Origin: Pseudoxanthomonas sp. J31
GTDB taxonomy: Bacteria; Pseudomonadota; Gammaproteobacteria; Xanthomonadales; Xanthomonadaceae
DNA length: 64,000 nucleotides
Assembly (NCBI RefSeq): GCF_000510725.1
Contig: NZ_AZNZ01000003.1
Span: 186,001-250,000, forward strand
Direction of reading: 5' to 3'
Shown here: in pieces, positions 25,036 to 34,364 of the stretch
How the letters are laid out: each line of letters starts with the position of its first letter
Numbering within the stretch: position 1 is the first letter of the stretch
Notes under the pieces: generated by a model
The model's database searches: none
What the model saw: only the letters and a program-made list of their open reading frames with translations
Told to the model about the DNA's origin: nothing
Made by a program: the position numbers and the translations under genes

Positions 25036-26052
25036 ATGTCCGGAATCCGCCTGCTTGCCGGTCTCTGCCTGGGCCTGATGGCCCTGTTGCCGCAGGCCAT
25101 GGCCCAACCGCCGCTGTCGGCGCACGAACAGGTCGCGCGCATGGGCGCCGGCGTCAACGTGCTGGGCTACGACCCGTACTGGCAGCCGGGCGGGCAGGGC
25201 AACTACCGCGAGGAGCATTTCGCCAGGATCCGCCAGGCCGGCCTGGGCACGGTGCGCGTGGTGCTGTTCACCTTCCCGCACCTGGACCAGGACAACCGCC
25301 TCGATCCGGCCTGGCTGGAGAAGCTGGACCAGGTCCTGGCCTGGGGCAGGAACAATGACCTGCAGGTGATCCTCGACGTGCACGACTTCAACGATTGCGT
25401 GAAGGACGTGCCGGCCTGCGAGGCGAAGCTGGTCCAGGTCTGGACCCAGCTGGGCGAGCGCTATGCCGCCCAGCCCGATTCGGTGGTGTTCGAGCTGCTC
25501 AACGAACCGCACGGAGCGCTCGACGCCAGGGCCTGGAACGCGCTGTTGGCGAAGCTGCTGCAGGTGGTGCGCAAGACCAATCCCACCCGCAACGTCGTGG
25601 TCGGCCCGACCCGCTGGAACAACCTCGAGGAGCTGGACACCTTGCGCCTGCCGGAGGACGACCGCCACCTGGTCGTCACCTTCCACTACTACGAGCCGTT
25701 CGCCTTCACCCACCAGGGCGCCAGCTGGGTGGAGCCGCAGTTCTCGGAAAAGACCGGCGTGCGCTTCACGCCGGCGCAGGTGGCGAAGATCGAGAGCGAC
25801 TTCGACAAGGTCGAGGCCTGGTCGCGAAGGCACGGCCGCCCGATCCTGCTGGGCGAGTACGGCGCCTACGACAAGGCGCCGATGGAGGACCGGGTGCTGT
25901 GGACCCGGACCGTCGCCCGCGCCGCGGAGAAGCGCGGCTTCGCCCACCTGTACTGGCAGTTCTCCAGCGACTTCGTGCTTTACGACTTCCAGCGCGAGGA
26001 CTGGGTGGAGCCGCTGCTGCACGCGGTGGTGCCGCCGAAGCAGCAGGACTGA
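25036..26052 (+). CDS. Exported glycoside hydrolase family 5 enzyme (endoglucanase-like)
   Basis: A 338-residue protein with a signal peptide (GIRLLAGLCLGLMALLPQAM, cleavage after AMA/Q). The (beta/alpha)8 GH5 fold is evident. The acid/base is E157 in VVFELLNEPHGAL and the nucleophile E274 in ILLGEYGAYDKAP. The conserved Arg/His positions lie in LGTVRVVLFTF and VVTFHYYEPFAFTHQG. GH5 members cleave cellulose, mannan or xyloglucan; the subfamily is not clear from sequence reading alone. The longer ORF begins at 25009, but ATG 25036 fits the signal peptide and has AGAGGGGGA about 6 bases before it. No carbohydrate-binding module is present. Confidence 0.9.
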   Translation: MSGIRLLAGLCLGLMALLPQAMAQPPLSAHEQVARMGAGVNVLGYDPYWQPGGQGNYREEHFARIRQAGLGTVRVVLFTFPHLDQDNRLDPAWLEKLDQVLAWGRNNDLQVILDVHDFNDCVKDVPACEAKLVQVWTQLGERYAAQPDSVVFELLNEPHGALDARAWNALLAKLLQVVRKTNPTRNVVVGPTRWNNLEELDTLRLPEDDRHLVVTFHYYEPFAFTHQGASWVEPQFSEKTGVRFTPAQVAKIESDFDKVEAWSRRHGRPILLGEYGAYDKAPMEDRVLWTRTVARAAEKRGFAHLYWQFSSDFVLYDFQREDWVEPLLHAVVPPKQQD

Positions 26053-26098
26053 GGCGCGCGCCTGCGGCCGCGGTGGAGGACGCTCCGCCCGTGGCCGC

Positions 26099-27157
26099 TC
26101 AGCGCGTGGTGTAGGTGGCGTTGCCCAGGCCGGTGCCGATGGTGAGCACGCCCCAGCGGCGCACGTCGTGCATGCGGTCCAGTTCGCTGAGACCCTGCAC
26201 CACCGCGTCGTTGTGCATGACCACCGCCGGTGCGCGGCCGCCGACCGGTTCCAGGTACGCGGCCAGCGCATCGGGCAGGTGGAACGGGCGTTCCCAGTCG
26301 CCGGGCAGGTTCTGTGCACCGGCCGAGATCGAGCCGTCCGGCTCGATCGTGCCCGGGCAGGCGATGCCCACGAACGGAGCCAGCTTCAGCCCCAGGGTGC
26401 GCGCCATCGCCGCCAGGCCGTTGAGCATGGCCGCCATGCGCCGCACCGCGGCCTCGCGGTTGGGGCGGTCGCTCTTGTGGCGCCAGACCATGCTCTCCAG
26501 TACCTGGCCATGTCCGCCGGTGGGATCGCGCCGCAGCCGGTGGCGGACGATGCCGCAGCGCAGCTTGGTGCCGCCGATGTCCACGGCGAGGAAGGCGTCA
26601 TGGCCGTGCAGTTCCTGCGGCAGCAGCGGCGACCAGCCAAGCAGGCCGCCCTCGTCCGGATCGTGGCGCAAGGGCAGCAGGCCCACCCCGGTATCGGCCA
26701 GCTCGAGCAGGCGGATCGCGCGGCGCATGGCCAGGCCGCCGGTCTGGTGCTCGGGGAAGCCGCCGCCGATCACGATGCGCTCCACGCCGCGCCACTCCGG
26801 CCGGGCCATGAACACCTGGACCACGTAGCACAGCTGGCGTGCGTATTCCTCCACCGCCAGGTGCATGGCGTGCGAGGCATCCAGCCCGCCGCCGACCAGG
26901 ACCAGGTCGATATGTTCCTTCTTCAGTGCGCGCGAGGGCTTGCGGCCCAACGGATCCTTCGCGGTGAGGTGGTGTTCGCGCGCCGCGTCCACCAGGCCGC
27001 GGAAGGCGGTTTGGCTGGCGCGGTCGCCGATGAAGCGGTCGCCCTGTGGATCGGGCACCGACAGGCTGTAGCCGTCGATGTCCAGGCCGGGCAGGTGTAC
27101 CGCGGCATGGCGGCCGCGGTCGTCGGGGCGGGCAGGGGCGCGGCGGGGACGGGCCAT
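26099..27157 (-). CDS. ROK family sugar kinase-like protein
   Basis: 352 residues. The ATP-binding motif of ROK kinases is DAFLAVDIGGTKLRCGIV at about residue 190, and the GIACPGTIEPDGSISAGAQN segment and VVMHNDAVVQGLSE follow as expected. The first 185 residues (DGYSLSVPDPQGDRFIGDRA ... VERIVIGGGFPEHQTGG) are an unusually long N-terminal part before the kinase motif. The protein ends at IGTGLGNATYTTR, soon after the second phosphate motif, so the C-terminal zinc-binding region of typical ROK kinases is missing. It may phosphorylate hexoses released by nearby hydrolases, or be a regulator. The start at 27157 (MARPRRAP) is tentative. Confidence 0.7.
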   Translation of the reverse strand: MARPRRAPARPDDRGRHAAVHLPGLDIDGYSLSVPDPQGDRFIGDRASQTAFRGLVDAAREHHLTAKDPLGRKPSRALKKEHIDLVLVGGGLDASHAMHLAVEEYARQLCYVVQVFMARPEWRGVERIVIGGGFPEHQTGGLAMRRAIRLLELADTGVGLLPLRHDPDEGGLLGWSPLLPQELHGHDAFLAVDIGGTKLRCGIVRHRLRRDPTGGHGQVLESMVWRHKSDRPNREAAVRRMAAMLNGLAAMARTLGLKLAPFVGIACPGTIEPDGSISAGAQNLPGDWERPFHLPDALAAYLEPVGGRAPAVVMHNDAVVQGLSELDRMHDVRRWGVLTIGTGLGNATYTTR

Positions 27158-27299
27158 GGGCAGGTCCGGACGGAAGGCTGGCCCATGCTGGCCGGGTGGC
27201 GGTGAGGCCGCGGTCGAGGCCATGCCCGCCGCCATGGCGCGCGCGCGGCGTTCACGGCCCGGCACCGAGCATGCCGGTTCCTCCCGCGGAACCGATGCG

Positions 27300-27551
27300 A
27301 TGGCCCACGATTCCCAGCGCCGCCAGCCGGCTCCATGCCGGGGCGGCAGCGACGTCCATACCGCCGCCTTGCGGATCCGCGCCGGCAAGGTCTCCCTGCG
27401 TGCCAGCGCGCGCATTTCCACCCGCGGCCTGCTGGCCGTGACCGGCCTGGTGGTGGGCGCCCTGCTGTCGAGCGCCGCCATCGTCGCGGTGGCCACGTGC
27501 AAGCTGCCGCAGGGGACGATGCCGGCGCGGAGCAGGCGCAGCCGCGGGTAA
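27300..27551 (+). CDS. Small single-pass membrane protein
   Basis: An 83-residue protein with a basic N-terminal half (VSLRASARISTRGLL) and one membrane helix (LAVTGLVVGALLSSAAIVAV) before a short charged tail. It lies divergent from the ROK gene and ends 3 bases before the convergent metallopeptidase-like gene. Similar small proteins with an ISTRGLL-type helix occur in xanthomonads, without known function. The start at 27300 (MAHDSQRRQ) is the nearest ATG consistent with that pattern; earlier in-frame ATGs exist. Confidence 0.5.
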   Translation: MAHDSQRRQPAPCRGGSDVHTAALRIRAGKVSLRASARISTRGLLAVTGLVVGALLSSAAIVAVATCKLPQGTMPARSRRSRG

Positions 27552-27554
27552 GCC

Positions 27555-28859
27555 TCAGCGCGCGGGGCCGGCGAGGGTGAGGTCGCCCTCGCGCTCGCCC
27601 GGCACCAGCTTCCACCCTGGCTTGAGCGACAGTGTCCAGCCCTCGCCACGCAGGCCGTCGCTTCCGGCCGGCAGCGCCACCACCGCGCGCTTGCGGTCGG
27701 CATGGACCAGGGCCGCACCGCCGTCCACCACCAGTTCGCCCCAGCGGTCGCCCAGGCGCAGCTCGGGATAGACCGTGCCGACATCGTCCAGCGCGGCCAC
27801 GGTCTGCGGGTTCATCTGGAAGCGGGTGGACTGCAGCGGCAGCACCAGCACCGGGCCTTCCAGCAGCGACCTGCGCCAGCCGGCCAGCCGTTCCTGGCGC
27901 TGGCGCTCGCGCGCCTGCTCGGCGGCAAGCACCTCGCCGTCCGGATCGTAGCGGCGTTCGCGCGCCGCCAGGCCGGTGGCCGCATCCGGATCCAGGCGCA
28001 GCGCGGCGGCCAGCATCCGCCCGAGGTCGGCGTCCGCGTCCAGCTTGCCGCGCCAGGCCGGATCGGCTTCGTCCAGCAGCAGGCCGTAGGCCGGGCCACT
28101 GGCATAGGCAAACGAGCGCACGAAGCCCGGTGCCTCCATGAACGCGGCCAGCGAGTACACGCCGTGGGCGCGGCGCTGTTCGGCGAAGGCCAGGCCCGCC
28201 CGCACGCCGGTGTACTCGGCCAGGCCCTCGTTGATCTCCAGCGCGGTCTCCCCGTGCGCGGCTTCCGGGAACAGGCGCCGGCGCTCCGCGCGGAAGGCCA
28301 GCGCCGAGGCGACGTGGTCGCGGCGCTGCGCCGGATCCTCGGCCATCAGCGCGCGCGCCAGGGCGCGCCATTCCAGCTGCAGCAGGTACCGGCCCTGAAA
28401 TGTGTCGAGGTGGCGGTTGCCGGCCTCGCCGCGATCCAGGCCCAGCTCCGGCTGGATGCGGTGGAACAGCTCATGGACCAGGGTGGTCCGCAGCATGTTG
28501 GGATCCTGGGGCACCGGCCACAGCAGCTGGGTCCAGCGGGTGCCGGACCATTCCATGGCGGTGTTGGACATCACCGCGTCCGCCGGCAAGGTGCCGGTGT
28601 ACACCGCGCCCAGCCGGACCAGCACGCCGCCGGCATCGGCGTGGCTGGCGACGACGCCGGCGTCGGCGGGATCGACGAGCATCACCGGGCCGCACAGCGA
28701 GCGCCCCCACAACGCGCCGGCCTCGGCCTCGCACAGGCGCCGCGCTTCGGCAAACACGTGCTCGGCCACGGCCGGGTCCGGCGCGGCATCGGCGGCGGGA
28801 ATGGAACTGGCCAGGGCCAGCACCAGCAGGGACCGGGCCTGGGGTCGGATCGAGGGCAT
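27555..28859 (-). CDS. Exported HExxH putative metallopeptidase, family not recognised
   Basis: 434 residues with a signal peptide (ARSLLVLALASSIPAADA). A zinc-binding HExxH motif occurs in TTLVHELFHRIQPEL at about residue 130, followed some 85 residues later by EINEGLAEYTGVRAGL, whose glutamate is a good third-ligand candidate (gluzincin-like). The rest has a helical segment (LEWRALARALMAEDP) and a C-terminal beta-rich part (VLVLPLQSTRFQMNP ... GEGWTLSLKPGWKL). I cannot place it in a named family. GGAGA lies 6 bases before ATG 28859. Longer in-frame extension to 29030 is unlikely because it would bury the signal peptide. Confidence 0.7.
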   Translation of the reverse strand: MPSIRPQARSLLVLALASSIPAADAAPDPAVAEHVFAEARRLCEAEAGALWGRSLCGPVMLVDPADAGVVASHADAGGVLVRLGAVYTGTLPADAVMSNTAMEWSGTRWTQLLWPVPQDPNMLRTTLVHELFHRIQPELGLDRGEAGNRHLDTFQGRYLLQLEWRALARALMAEDPAQRRDHVASALAFRAERRRLFPEAAHGETALEINEGLAEYTGVRAGLAFAEQRRAHGVYSLAAFMEAPGFVRSFAYASGPAYGLLLDEADPAWRGKLDADADLGRMLAAALRLDPDAATGLAARERRYDPDGEVLAAEQARERQRQERLAGWRRSLLEGPVLVLPLQSTRFQMNPQTVAALDDVGTVYPELRLGDRWGELVVDGGAALVHADRKRAVVALPAGSDGLRGEGWTLSLKPGWKLVPGEREGDLTLAGPAR

Positions 28860-29060
28860 GGACGGTCTCCGGCACGGCAGGGGACAGGTGCGGCGCGACC
28901 ATAGCACCGGCGCCGACAGGGAAGCAGCCACGCCGGATTCCACATGAACGCGCCTGCCTTCCTGCGTGGCCGGAGCGGGTACTCGCGTTAGGATGCGGAT
29001 TCCTTTCCCGCCACCTTCCGGTTCCCGCATGCGGGCCAGCTTCCACTACGCCCGCGCGGC

Positions 29061-29891
29061 ATGAATCCACCGGCGACGCCCCCACCGTCGGCGGACGTAC
29101 CGCGCATCGACCGCCTGCAGCCCTGGCTGGCCGCGCTGGCCAGCGCGCTGCTGCACCTGCTGATGGTGCTGCTCCTGCTGAAGGCAGCCGAGCCGCCGCC
29201 GGTGGTGACCTCGCCGCAGGGTGCCTCCAGCGCCGGCCGCATCCGGGTGGATTTCGTCGGCCAGCCGCAGCCCGGTCCCGAGTTGCCGGACGCGCCCGAG
29301 CCGGAGCCGGTGGAAGCCGCTCCGCCGCGGCAGCTGGATGCGCGGGAGCTGGCCGATCCGCGGCGCGTGCTGCTGCCGGCCGATCCGGAACCGCGGCCGC
29401 AACCGCCGCAGCCGCAACCACGGCCGCAGCCGCGCCGGGCGCAGCCGGCGAGCGTGGACGCGCCGCGCCCGCCGCATCCGTGGAACGGGCGCCCGCCGGG
29501 AACGGCGGAAGAGGAACTGGTGCCGCAGGGCAACAGCCGCGAGGCCGGCGTGGTCGACAACAACGGCCGCCCGGACCAGGTGGATACTGGCGGCGAGCCG
29601 ACCATGGACGTGGGCGGCTACCAGGTGGTGTACGAACTGATGGCCGAGCAGACGCTGCGCGACTGGATCGCGCAGGGCATGACCGAGGTGGCGATCCCGT
29701 TGCCGGGCACGCGCCAGCGCATGGTCTGCCCGGCGGAGGTGGCGCTGCGGCGCGGTGCCAGCAAGTGCCGCATGCTGGATCCGGCCTCGCCGGAGATGAT
29801 CGGCGTGGGCGATGCGCGCGAGGTGATCAGCGTGCGCTACGTGTTCCACCTCGGCAAGCTGGTGTGGCGCGGGCCAGGGCCGTACCGCTGA
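29061..29891 (+). CDS. TonB-like anchored protein with proline-rich spacer
   Basis: A 276-residue protein built like TonB at its start. It has a short cytosolic part, one membrane helix (LAALASALLHLLMVLLLL, about residues 23-43), then a Pro/Glu/Arg-rich periplasmic spacer (PEPEPVEAAPPRQ, EPRPQPPQPQPRPQPRRAQP). The C-terminal 90 residues (YQVVYELMAEQTLRDWIAQG, TEVAIPLPGTRQRMVCP, CRMLDPASPEM) do not look like the TonB receptor-binding domain, and carry two cysteines that may pair. It may be an envelope-spanning scaffold rather than an energy transducer. No ExbB/ExbD genes are nearby. Confidence 0.55.
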   Translation: MNPPATPPPSADVPRIDRLQPWLAALASALLHLLMVLLLLKAAEPPPVVTSPQGASSAGRIRVDFVGQPQPGPELPDAPEPEPVEAAPPRQLDARELADPRRVLLPADPEPRPQPPQPQPRPQPRRAQPASVDAPRPPHPWNGRPPGTAEEELVPQGNSREAGVVDNNGRPDQVDTGGEPTMDVGGYQVVYELMAEQTLRDWIAQGMTEVAIPLPGTRQRMVCPAEVALRRGASKCRMLDPASPEMIGVGDAREVISVRYVFHLGKLVWRGPGPYR

Positions 29892-29907
29892 CCCGCGCCG
29901 GGCAGGC

Positions 29908-30879
29908 TCAGGACTTCTTGCGGTCCAGGTAGCCGTGCATCTTCAGCCACGCGGCCCAGGCCTCGAACCAGCCGGTGCTGGTGGTCTCCTTCTGGTACAT
30001 GCCGAAGCCGTGGCCGCCCTGCTCGTAGTAGTGGAACTCGACCGGACGGCCGGCCTTCTGCCAGCTCTCGACGATGCCGAAGCCCTGGTTGCTGAACAGG
30101 CCGTCGTCGGCGGCCAGGGCCACGAACATCGGCGGGGCATCGGCCGGCACCTTGTCGACCGCCGAGATCGGGCCGTAGATGTTGCCGATGAAGGCCGGCT
30201 TGGCGTCCTCGCCATGCAGGGCGGTGGTCAGGGTCAGCATCGCGCCGGCGGAGAAGCCGATCATGCCGATGCGGTCCGGATCGATGTTCCATTCCTTGGC
30301 GCGGCTGCGCACCAGGGCGAACGCGGCGCGCGCGTCGGCCAGCTGCGGGGCCAGCATCTTGGCCGCATCGAACGCACCCGGGTCGCGCGGCGGGCGCGGG
30401 CCGGACAGCATCTGCCGGATCGACTCGGCGAAGCCCTCCAGGTCGGCCGGGGTCTGGTTGAGGCGGTACTTGAGCACGAACGCGGCCACGCCCTTCTTGT
30501 TGAGCGCGCGGGCCACGTCCCAGCCCTCGTTCTCCATCGACAGCGAACGGAAGCCGCCGCCCGGGGCGACGATCACCGCCGCGCCGGTGGCGATGGCCGG
30601 ATCCGGCAGGAACGGGGTCAGGGTCGCCTCGGTGACGTTGCGGGCGAACATGCTGCCGTACTGCTTGTGCCAGGCTTCCGGATTCTTCGCGTCCGGCAGC
30701 GGGCCGGTAGGCAGCTTGATCGCGTTGGGCTGCTCGGGGATCGGGATCGGGGTCATGCGGTCGTCGTTGGCGCTGGCCGGGGCCAGGCCGGCGCCAACCA
30801 GCAACAGCGCCAGCAGCAGCGGTCCGCCGCTGCGGCGGATGGCCTGCCTGGCATGCCCGAAACAGGAATTCAGTGGCAT
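29908..30879 (-). CDS. Exported alpha/beta hydrolase, carbohydrate acetylesterase-like
   Basis: A 323-residue protein with an export signal (GPLLLALLLVGAGLAPASA). Features of the dienelactone hydrolase/BD-FAE group are present: AAVIVAPGGGFRSLSMENEG (oxyanion GGGF), nucleophile elbow MIGFSAGAMLTL, acid region FVALAADDGLFSN and catalytic His in EQGGHGFGMY. Such enzymes remove acetyl groups from xylan or other polysaccharides. It is divergent from the GH3 gene across 258 bases, and the two likely share regulation in hemicellulose breakdown. That functional link is inference from location. Confidence 0.82.
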   Translation of the reverse strand: MPLNSCFGHARQAIRRSGGPLLLALLLVGAGLAPASANDDRMTPIPIPEQPNAIKLPTGPLPDAKNPEAWHKQYGSMFARNVTEATLTPFLPDPAIATGAAVIVAPGGGFRSLSMENEGWDVARALNKKGVAAFVLKYRLNQTPADLEGFAESIRQMLSGPRPPRDPGAFDAAKMLAPQLADARAAFALVRSRAKEWNIDPDRIGMIGFSAGAMLTLTTALHGEDAKPAFIGNIYGPISAVDKVPADAPPMFVALAADDGLFSNQGFGIVESWQKAGRPVEFHYYEQGGHGFGMYQKETTSTGWFEAWAAWLKMHGYLDRKKS

Positions 30880-31137
30880 TGCGTCTCCTCCCTCTGGTCG
30901 TCCGTGTCGTTGTGGTCGCGGCCCGCGCCGGGTGGCCGCCGCCTTCGTGCGCGGGCAGCGCGTTCGTACTGGATGCGGGGCGCGGCGAGCATAAGCCAGG
31001 GCAGGGGCGCGATTGGGCCGGTATAGGAAAAAAGATCCCTGGGATATGCGTTTTGGAATCGCCGATGCGCAGGCCTGCGGCTACCCTCTGGCATCGCTTT
31101 CCGCAGGCGCGGAATGGACTTCCACGGGAGGAATCGG

Positions 31138-33843
31138 ATGGTCGGATCGCTGCGTGCCAGCCCGCTGCTGCTGGCGCTGGTTTTGTGCACTGCATCGCCC
31201 GCGGCGATGCCCGCTGCCGGTGCGCCGCAGGCTGGCGCACCCGCGTCCGCCGGCGAGCCTGCGGATCCGGCGCGCGAGCTGGCCGCGGCGCTGGTGGCGC
31301 AGCTGACGCCGGAGGAGAAGCTGGAACAGCTGCTCAACACCGCGCCGGCGATCCCGCGCCTGGGCGTGCCCGCCTACAACTGGTGGACCGAATCGCTGCA
31401 CGGGGCGATGGGCACCCTGCCGACCACCAACTTCCCCGAGCCGATCGGCCTGGCCGCGAGCTTCGACGATGCCCTGGTGCGGCGCGTGGGCCAGGTGATC
31501 GCCACCGAGGTGCGCGGCCTGCACGCGCTGGCGCGGCAGACCGGCCGCACCGGGCGCATCGGCACCGGGCTCAACACCTGGTCGCCGAACATCAACATCT
31601 TCCGCGACCCGCGCTGGGGCCGCGGCCAGGAAACCTACGGCGAGGACCCGTTCCTGGCCGCGCGCATGGGCGTGGCCTACGTGCGCGGCGTGCAGGGCGA
31701 GCATCCGCAGTGGTACGACATCGTCGCCACGCCCAAGCACTACGCGGTGCACAGCGGCCCCGAATCGACCCGGCATTCGGCCAACGTCTACGTCTCCCGC
31801 CGCGACCTGGAGGACACCTACCTGCCGGCGTTCCGCGCCGCGATCGTGGAGGGCGGCGCCGGCTCGGTGATGTGCGCCTACAACCGGGTCGACGGGCAGC
31901 CGGCCTGCGCCAACGACCTGCTGCTCAAGGACTACCTGCGCGGCGCCTGGGGCTTCAAGGGCTACGTGGTTTCCGACTGCGACGCGGTGGCCGACATCAG
32001 CAAGCACCACCACTACGCGCCCGACCCGGCCGCCGCGGTGGCCGCGGCGATGCGCTCGGGCGTGGACAACGAGTGCAACGGCGCCACCCTGGTGGATACC
32101 GCCGGCCTGTCGCGGCCATACCGCGAGGCGCTGGAGCGCGGCCTGATCACCCAGGCCGACGTCGACCGCGCCCTGGTGCGGCTGTTCGCCGCGCGCTACC
32201 GCACCGGCGACCTGCCGGGCCTGCGCCCGGTGTCCACCGAGACCGCCTCGCCGGAGGAGCTGGGCAAGCCGGAACACGCCGCGCTGGCGCTGGAGGCGGC
32301 GGAGAAGAGCCTGGTGCTGCTGAAGAACGACGGCGTGCTGCCGCTGCGCCCGCGGGCGAAGGTGGCGGTGGTCGGTCCGCTGGCCGACGCCACCCGGGTG
32401 CTGCGCGGCAACTATTCCTCCACCCAGTCGGCGCCGCCGGTCTCGGTGCTGGAAGGCCTGCGCAAGGCCATGCCCGAAGCCACGCTCGCCCACGTCCCGT
32501 TCTCGCCGACCTACACCGACGGCGATCCGGTGCCGAACTCGGCGCTGCTGGCGCCGGACGGACGGCCCGGGCTGCTGGCGCGCTACTACAACACCCGGCA
32601 GAAGCCGCCGGCGCGGTTCGAGCCCGGACAGATGGACGCCTGGATCGCGCAGGTGGGCTTCGAGGAGCAACCGGTGGTCGAGCGGGTGGAGGCGGACGTC
32701 AACAGCCGCAGCCTGGACCTGGCCCAGGTGCACGACATCCACCGCGTGGAGTGGACCGGCTACCTGGTGCCGCCGGAAACCGGCAGCTACCGCCTGGGCC
32801 TGGGCGGCTTCAATGGTTCGCTGGAGTTCGACGGCAAGCCGCTGCTGGACCTGGAGGGCGCGTCCTGGAACAGCCTGCCGACGCTGGCAACCGTGCACCT
32901 GGAAGCGGGCAAGCGCTACCCGGTCAAGGTGGTGAGCGAGGCGCGGGTACTGGCCGGCATCGGCCTGCTGTGGAAGCGGGTGGTCGAGGACCCGCTCGAA
33001 CGCATGCGCGCGGCGGCGGCCGACAGCGACGTGATCGTCGCGGTGGTCGGCCTGACCTCGGACCTGGAAGCGGAGGAAGCGCCGGTCGAGGTGCCGGGCT
33101 TCAAGGGCGGCGACAAGACCAGCCTGGACCTGCTGGCCGACCAGCAGGCGCTGCTGGAGGCCGCGCGCGCCACCGGCAAGCCGCTGGTGGTGGTGCTGAT
33201 GAACGGCAGCCCGGTGAACCTGGCCTGGGCGAAGCAGCATGCCGCGGCGATCATCGAGGCCTGGTACCCGGGCCAGTCCGGTGGCCTGGCGGTGGCCAAC
33301 GTGCTGGCCGGCCACGCCAACCCGGCCGGGCGCCTGCCGCTGACCTTCTACCGTTCGGTCGAGGACCTGCCGCCGTTCGACGACTACGCCATGCGCGGGC
33401 GCACCTACCGCTATTTCGAAGGCAAGCCGGTGTACCCGTTCGGCCACGGTCTCAGCTACACAACGTTCGCCTATGCGCCGCTGAGGCTGGAGCCGGCGCC
33501 GGGCGGCGCGCAGGAGGGGCTGAAGGTAGTCACCGAGGTGCGCAACACCGGCAAGCGCGCCGGCGACGAGGTGGCGCAGCTGTACCTGGACTTCCCCGAC
33601 ATCGAAGGCCTGCCGCGGATCGCGCTGCGCGGCTTCCAGCGCGTGCACCTGGCCCCGGGCGAGCGCCGGGTGCTGGAGTTCGCGCTGGATCCGCGCGACC
33701 TCAGCGCGGTGACCGCCGAAGGCGAGCGCCAGGTGTTCGCGGGCAATTACCGCGTGTTCGTCGGCGGCGGCCAGCCGGGCACCGGCGCGCCCGGGCGCGA
33801 GGCGGCGTTCAAGGTCACCCAGGCACGCCCGGTCGAACGCTGA
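31138..33843 (+). CDS. Exported GH3 beta-xylosidase/beta-glucosidase with PA14 insert
   Basis: A 901-residue secreted enzyme with a signal peptide (SLRASPLLLALVLCTASP). The GH3 N-terminal barrel shows LGVPAYNWWTESLHG, SPNINIFRDPRWGRGQETYG and TPKHYAVHSGPESTRH. The nucleophile is D280 in GYVVSDCDAVAD. The (alpha/beta)6 domain is split by a PA14 module (about residues 475-620: GLLARYYNTRQKPPAR ... YLVPPETGSYRLGLGGFNGS). A C-terminal fibronectin III-like domain follows (EVRNTGKRAGDEVAQLYL). The SPNINIFRDPRWGRG pattern is typical of bacterial and fungal beta-xylosidases. ATG 31138 is used because GGGAGG at 31126-31131 is 6 bases upstream. The divergent esterase makes xylan side-chain plus main-chain hydrolysis plausible. 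Confidence 0.92.
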   Translation: MVGSLRASPLLLALVLCTASPAAMPAAGAPQAGAPASAGEPADPARELAAALVAQLTPEEKLEQLLNTAPAIPRLGVPAYNWWTESLHGAMGTLPTTNFPEPIGLAASFDDALVRRVGQVIATEVRGLHALARQTGRTGRIGTGLNTWSPNINIFRDPRWGRGQETYGEDPFLAARMGVAYVRGVQGEHPQWYDIVATPKHYAVHSGPESTRHSANVYVSRRDLEDTYLPAFRAAIVEGGAGSVMCAYNRVDGQPACANDLLLKDYLRGAWGFKGYVVSDCDAVADISKHHHYAPDPAAAVAAAMRSGVDNECNGATLVDTAGLSRPYREALERGLITQADVDRALVRLFAARYRTGDLPGLRPVSTETASPEELGKPEHAALALEAAEKSLVLLKNDGVLPLRPRAKVAVVGPLADATRVLRGNYSSTQSAPPVSVLEGLRKAMPEATLAHVPFSPTYTDGDPVPNSALLAPDGRPGLLARYYNTRQKPPARFEPGQMDAWIAQVGFEEQPVVERVEADVNSRSLDLAQVHDIHRVEWTGYLVPPETGSYRLGLGGFNGSLEFDGKPLLDLEGASWNSLPTLATVHLEAGKRYPVKVVSEARVLAGIGLLWKRVVEDPLERMRAAAADSDVIVAVVGLTSDLEAEEAPVEVPGFKGGDKTSLDLLADQQALLEAARATGKPLVVVLMNGSPVNLAWAKQHAAAIIEAWYPGQSGGLAVANVLAGHANPAGRLPLTFYRSVEDLPPFDDYAMRGRTYRYFEGKPVYPFGHGLSYTTFAYAPLRLEPAPGGAQEGLKVVTEVRNTGKRAGDEVAQLYLDFPDIEGLPRIALRGFQRVHLAPGERRVLEFALDPRDLSAVTAEGERQVFAGNYRVFVGGGQPGTGAPGREAAFKVTQARPVER

Positions 33844-33855
33844 CCGGTACGGGGG

Positions 33856-33873
33856 CGCCGCCGTGCGGCGGCG
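33856..33873. terminator. Hairpin between convergent genes
   Basis: CGCCGCCG (33856-33863) and CGGCGGCG (33866-33873) form an exact GC stem 12 bases after the GH3 stop and 18 bases before the end of the convergent DUF188 gene. No T-run. Confidence 0.4.
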
Positions 33874-33890
33874 TCCTCCGGATGCGCGGC

Positions 33891-34364
33891 TCAACTCCGC
33901 CGCTGCGCGATCCAGCGGTCCAGCTGCGCGGCGAAGGCCTGGCGCTCGCGCGGGCCATAGGCCGCCGGGCCGCCGGTCTGCACCCCCGCGCCGCGCAGTT
34001 CCTCCATGAAGTTCCGCACCGACAGCCGCTCGGCGATGTTGTCGGCGGTGAAGCGCTCGCCGCGCGGATTGACCGCCAGCGCGCCGTTGGCGAGCACGCG
34101 GGCGGCCAGCGGGATGTCCTGGGTCACCACCAGGTCGCCGGCCCCGGCGCGCTCGGCGATGGCGTCGTCGGCCACGTCGTAGCCGCCCTGCACCTGGATG
34201 GCGCGGATGAAGGGCGAGGGCGGGGTGCGCAGCCACTGGTTGGCCACCAGGGTCAGCTGCACCCTGGCGCGCATGGCGGCGCGGAACAGCATCTCGCGCA
34301 CCGGCACCGGGCAGGCATCGGCGTCCACCCAGATGCAGGCGGGGCGGGGCCCGTTATCGTTCAT
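33891..34364 (-). CDS. YaiI/YqxD (DUF188) family protein
   Basis: A 157-residue protein. It begins [20 protein letters not shown], the signature of DUF188, a PIN-like fold with conserved acidic residues, and continues [57 protein letters not shown] and [18 protein letters not shown]. These match YaiI/YqxD over the whole length. The fold suggests a nuclease, but activity is not established. Its ATG (34364-34362) overlaps the stop of the upstream 42-residue protein as ATGA, so the two form a translationally coupled pair. Confidence 0.9.
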   Translation of the reverse strand: MNDNGPRPACIWVDADACPVPVREMLFRAAMRARVQLTLVANQWLRTPPSPFIRAIQVQGGYDVADDAIAERAGAGDLVVTQDIPLAARVLANGALAVNPRGERFTADNIAERLSVRNFMEELRGAGVQTGGPAAYGPRERQAFAAQLDRWIAQRRS

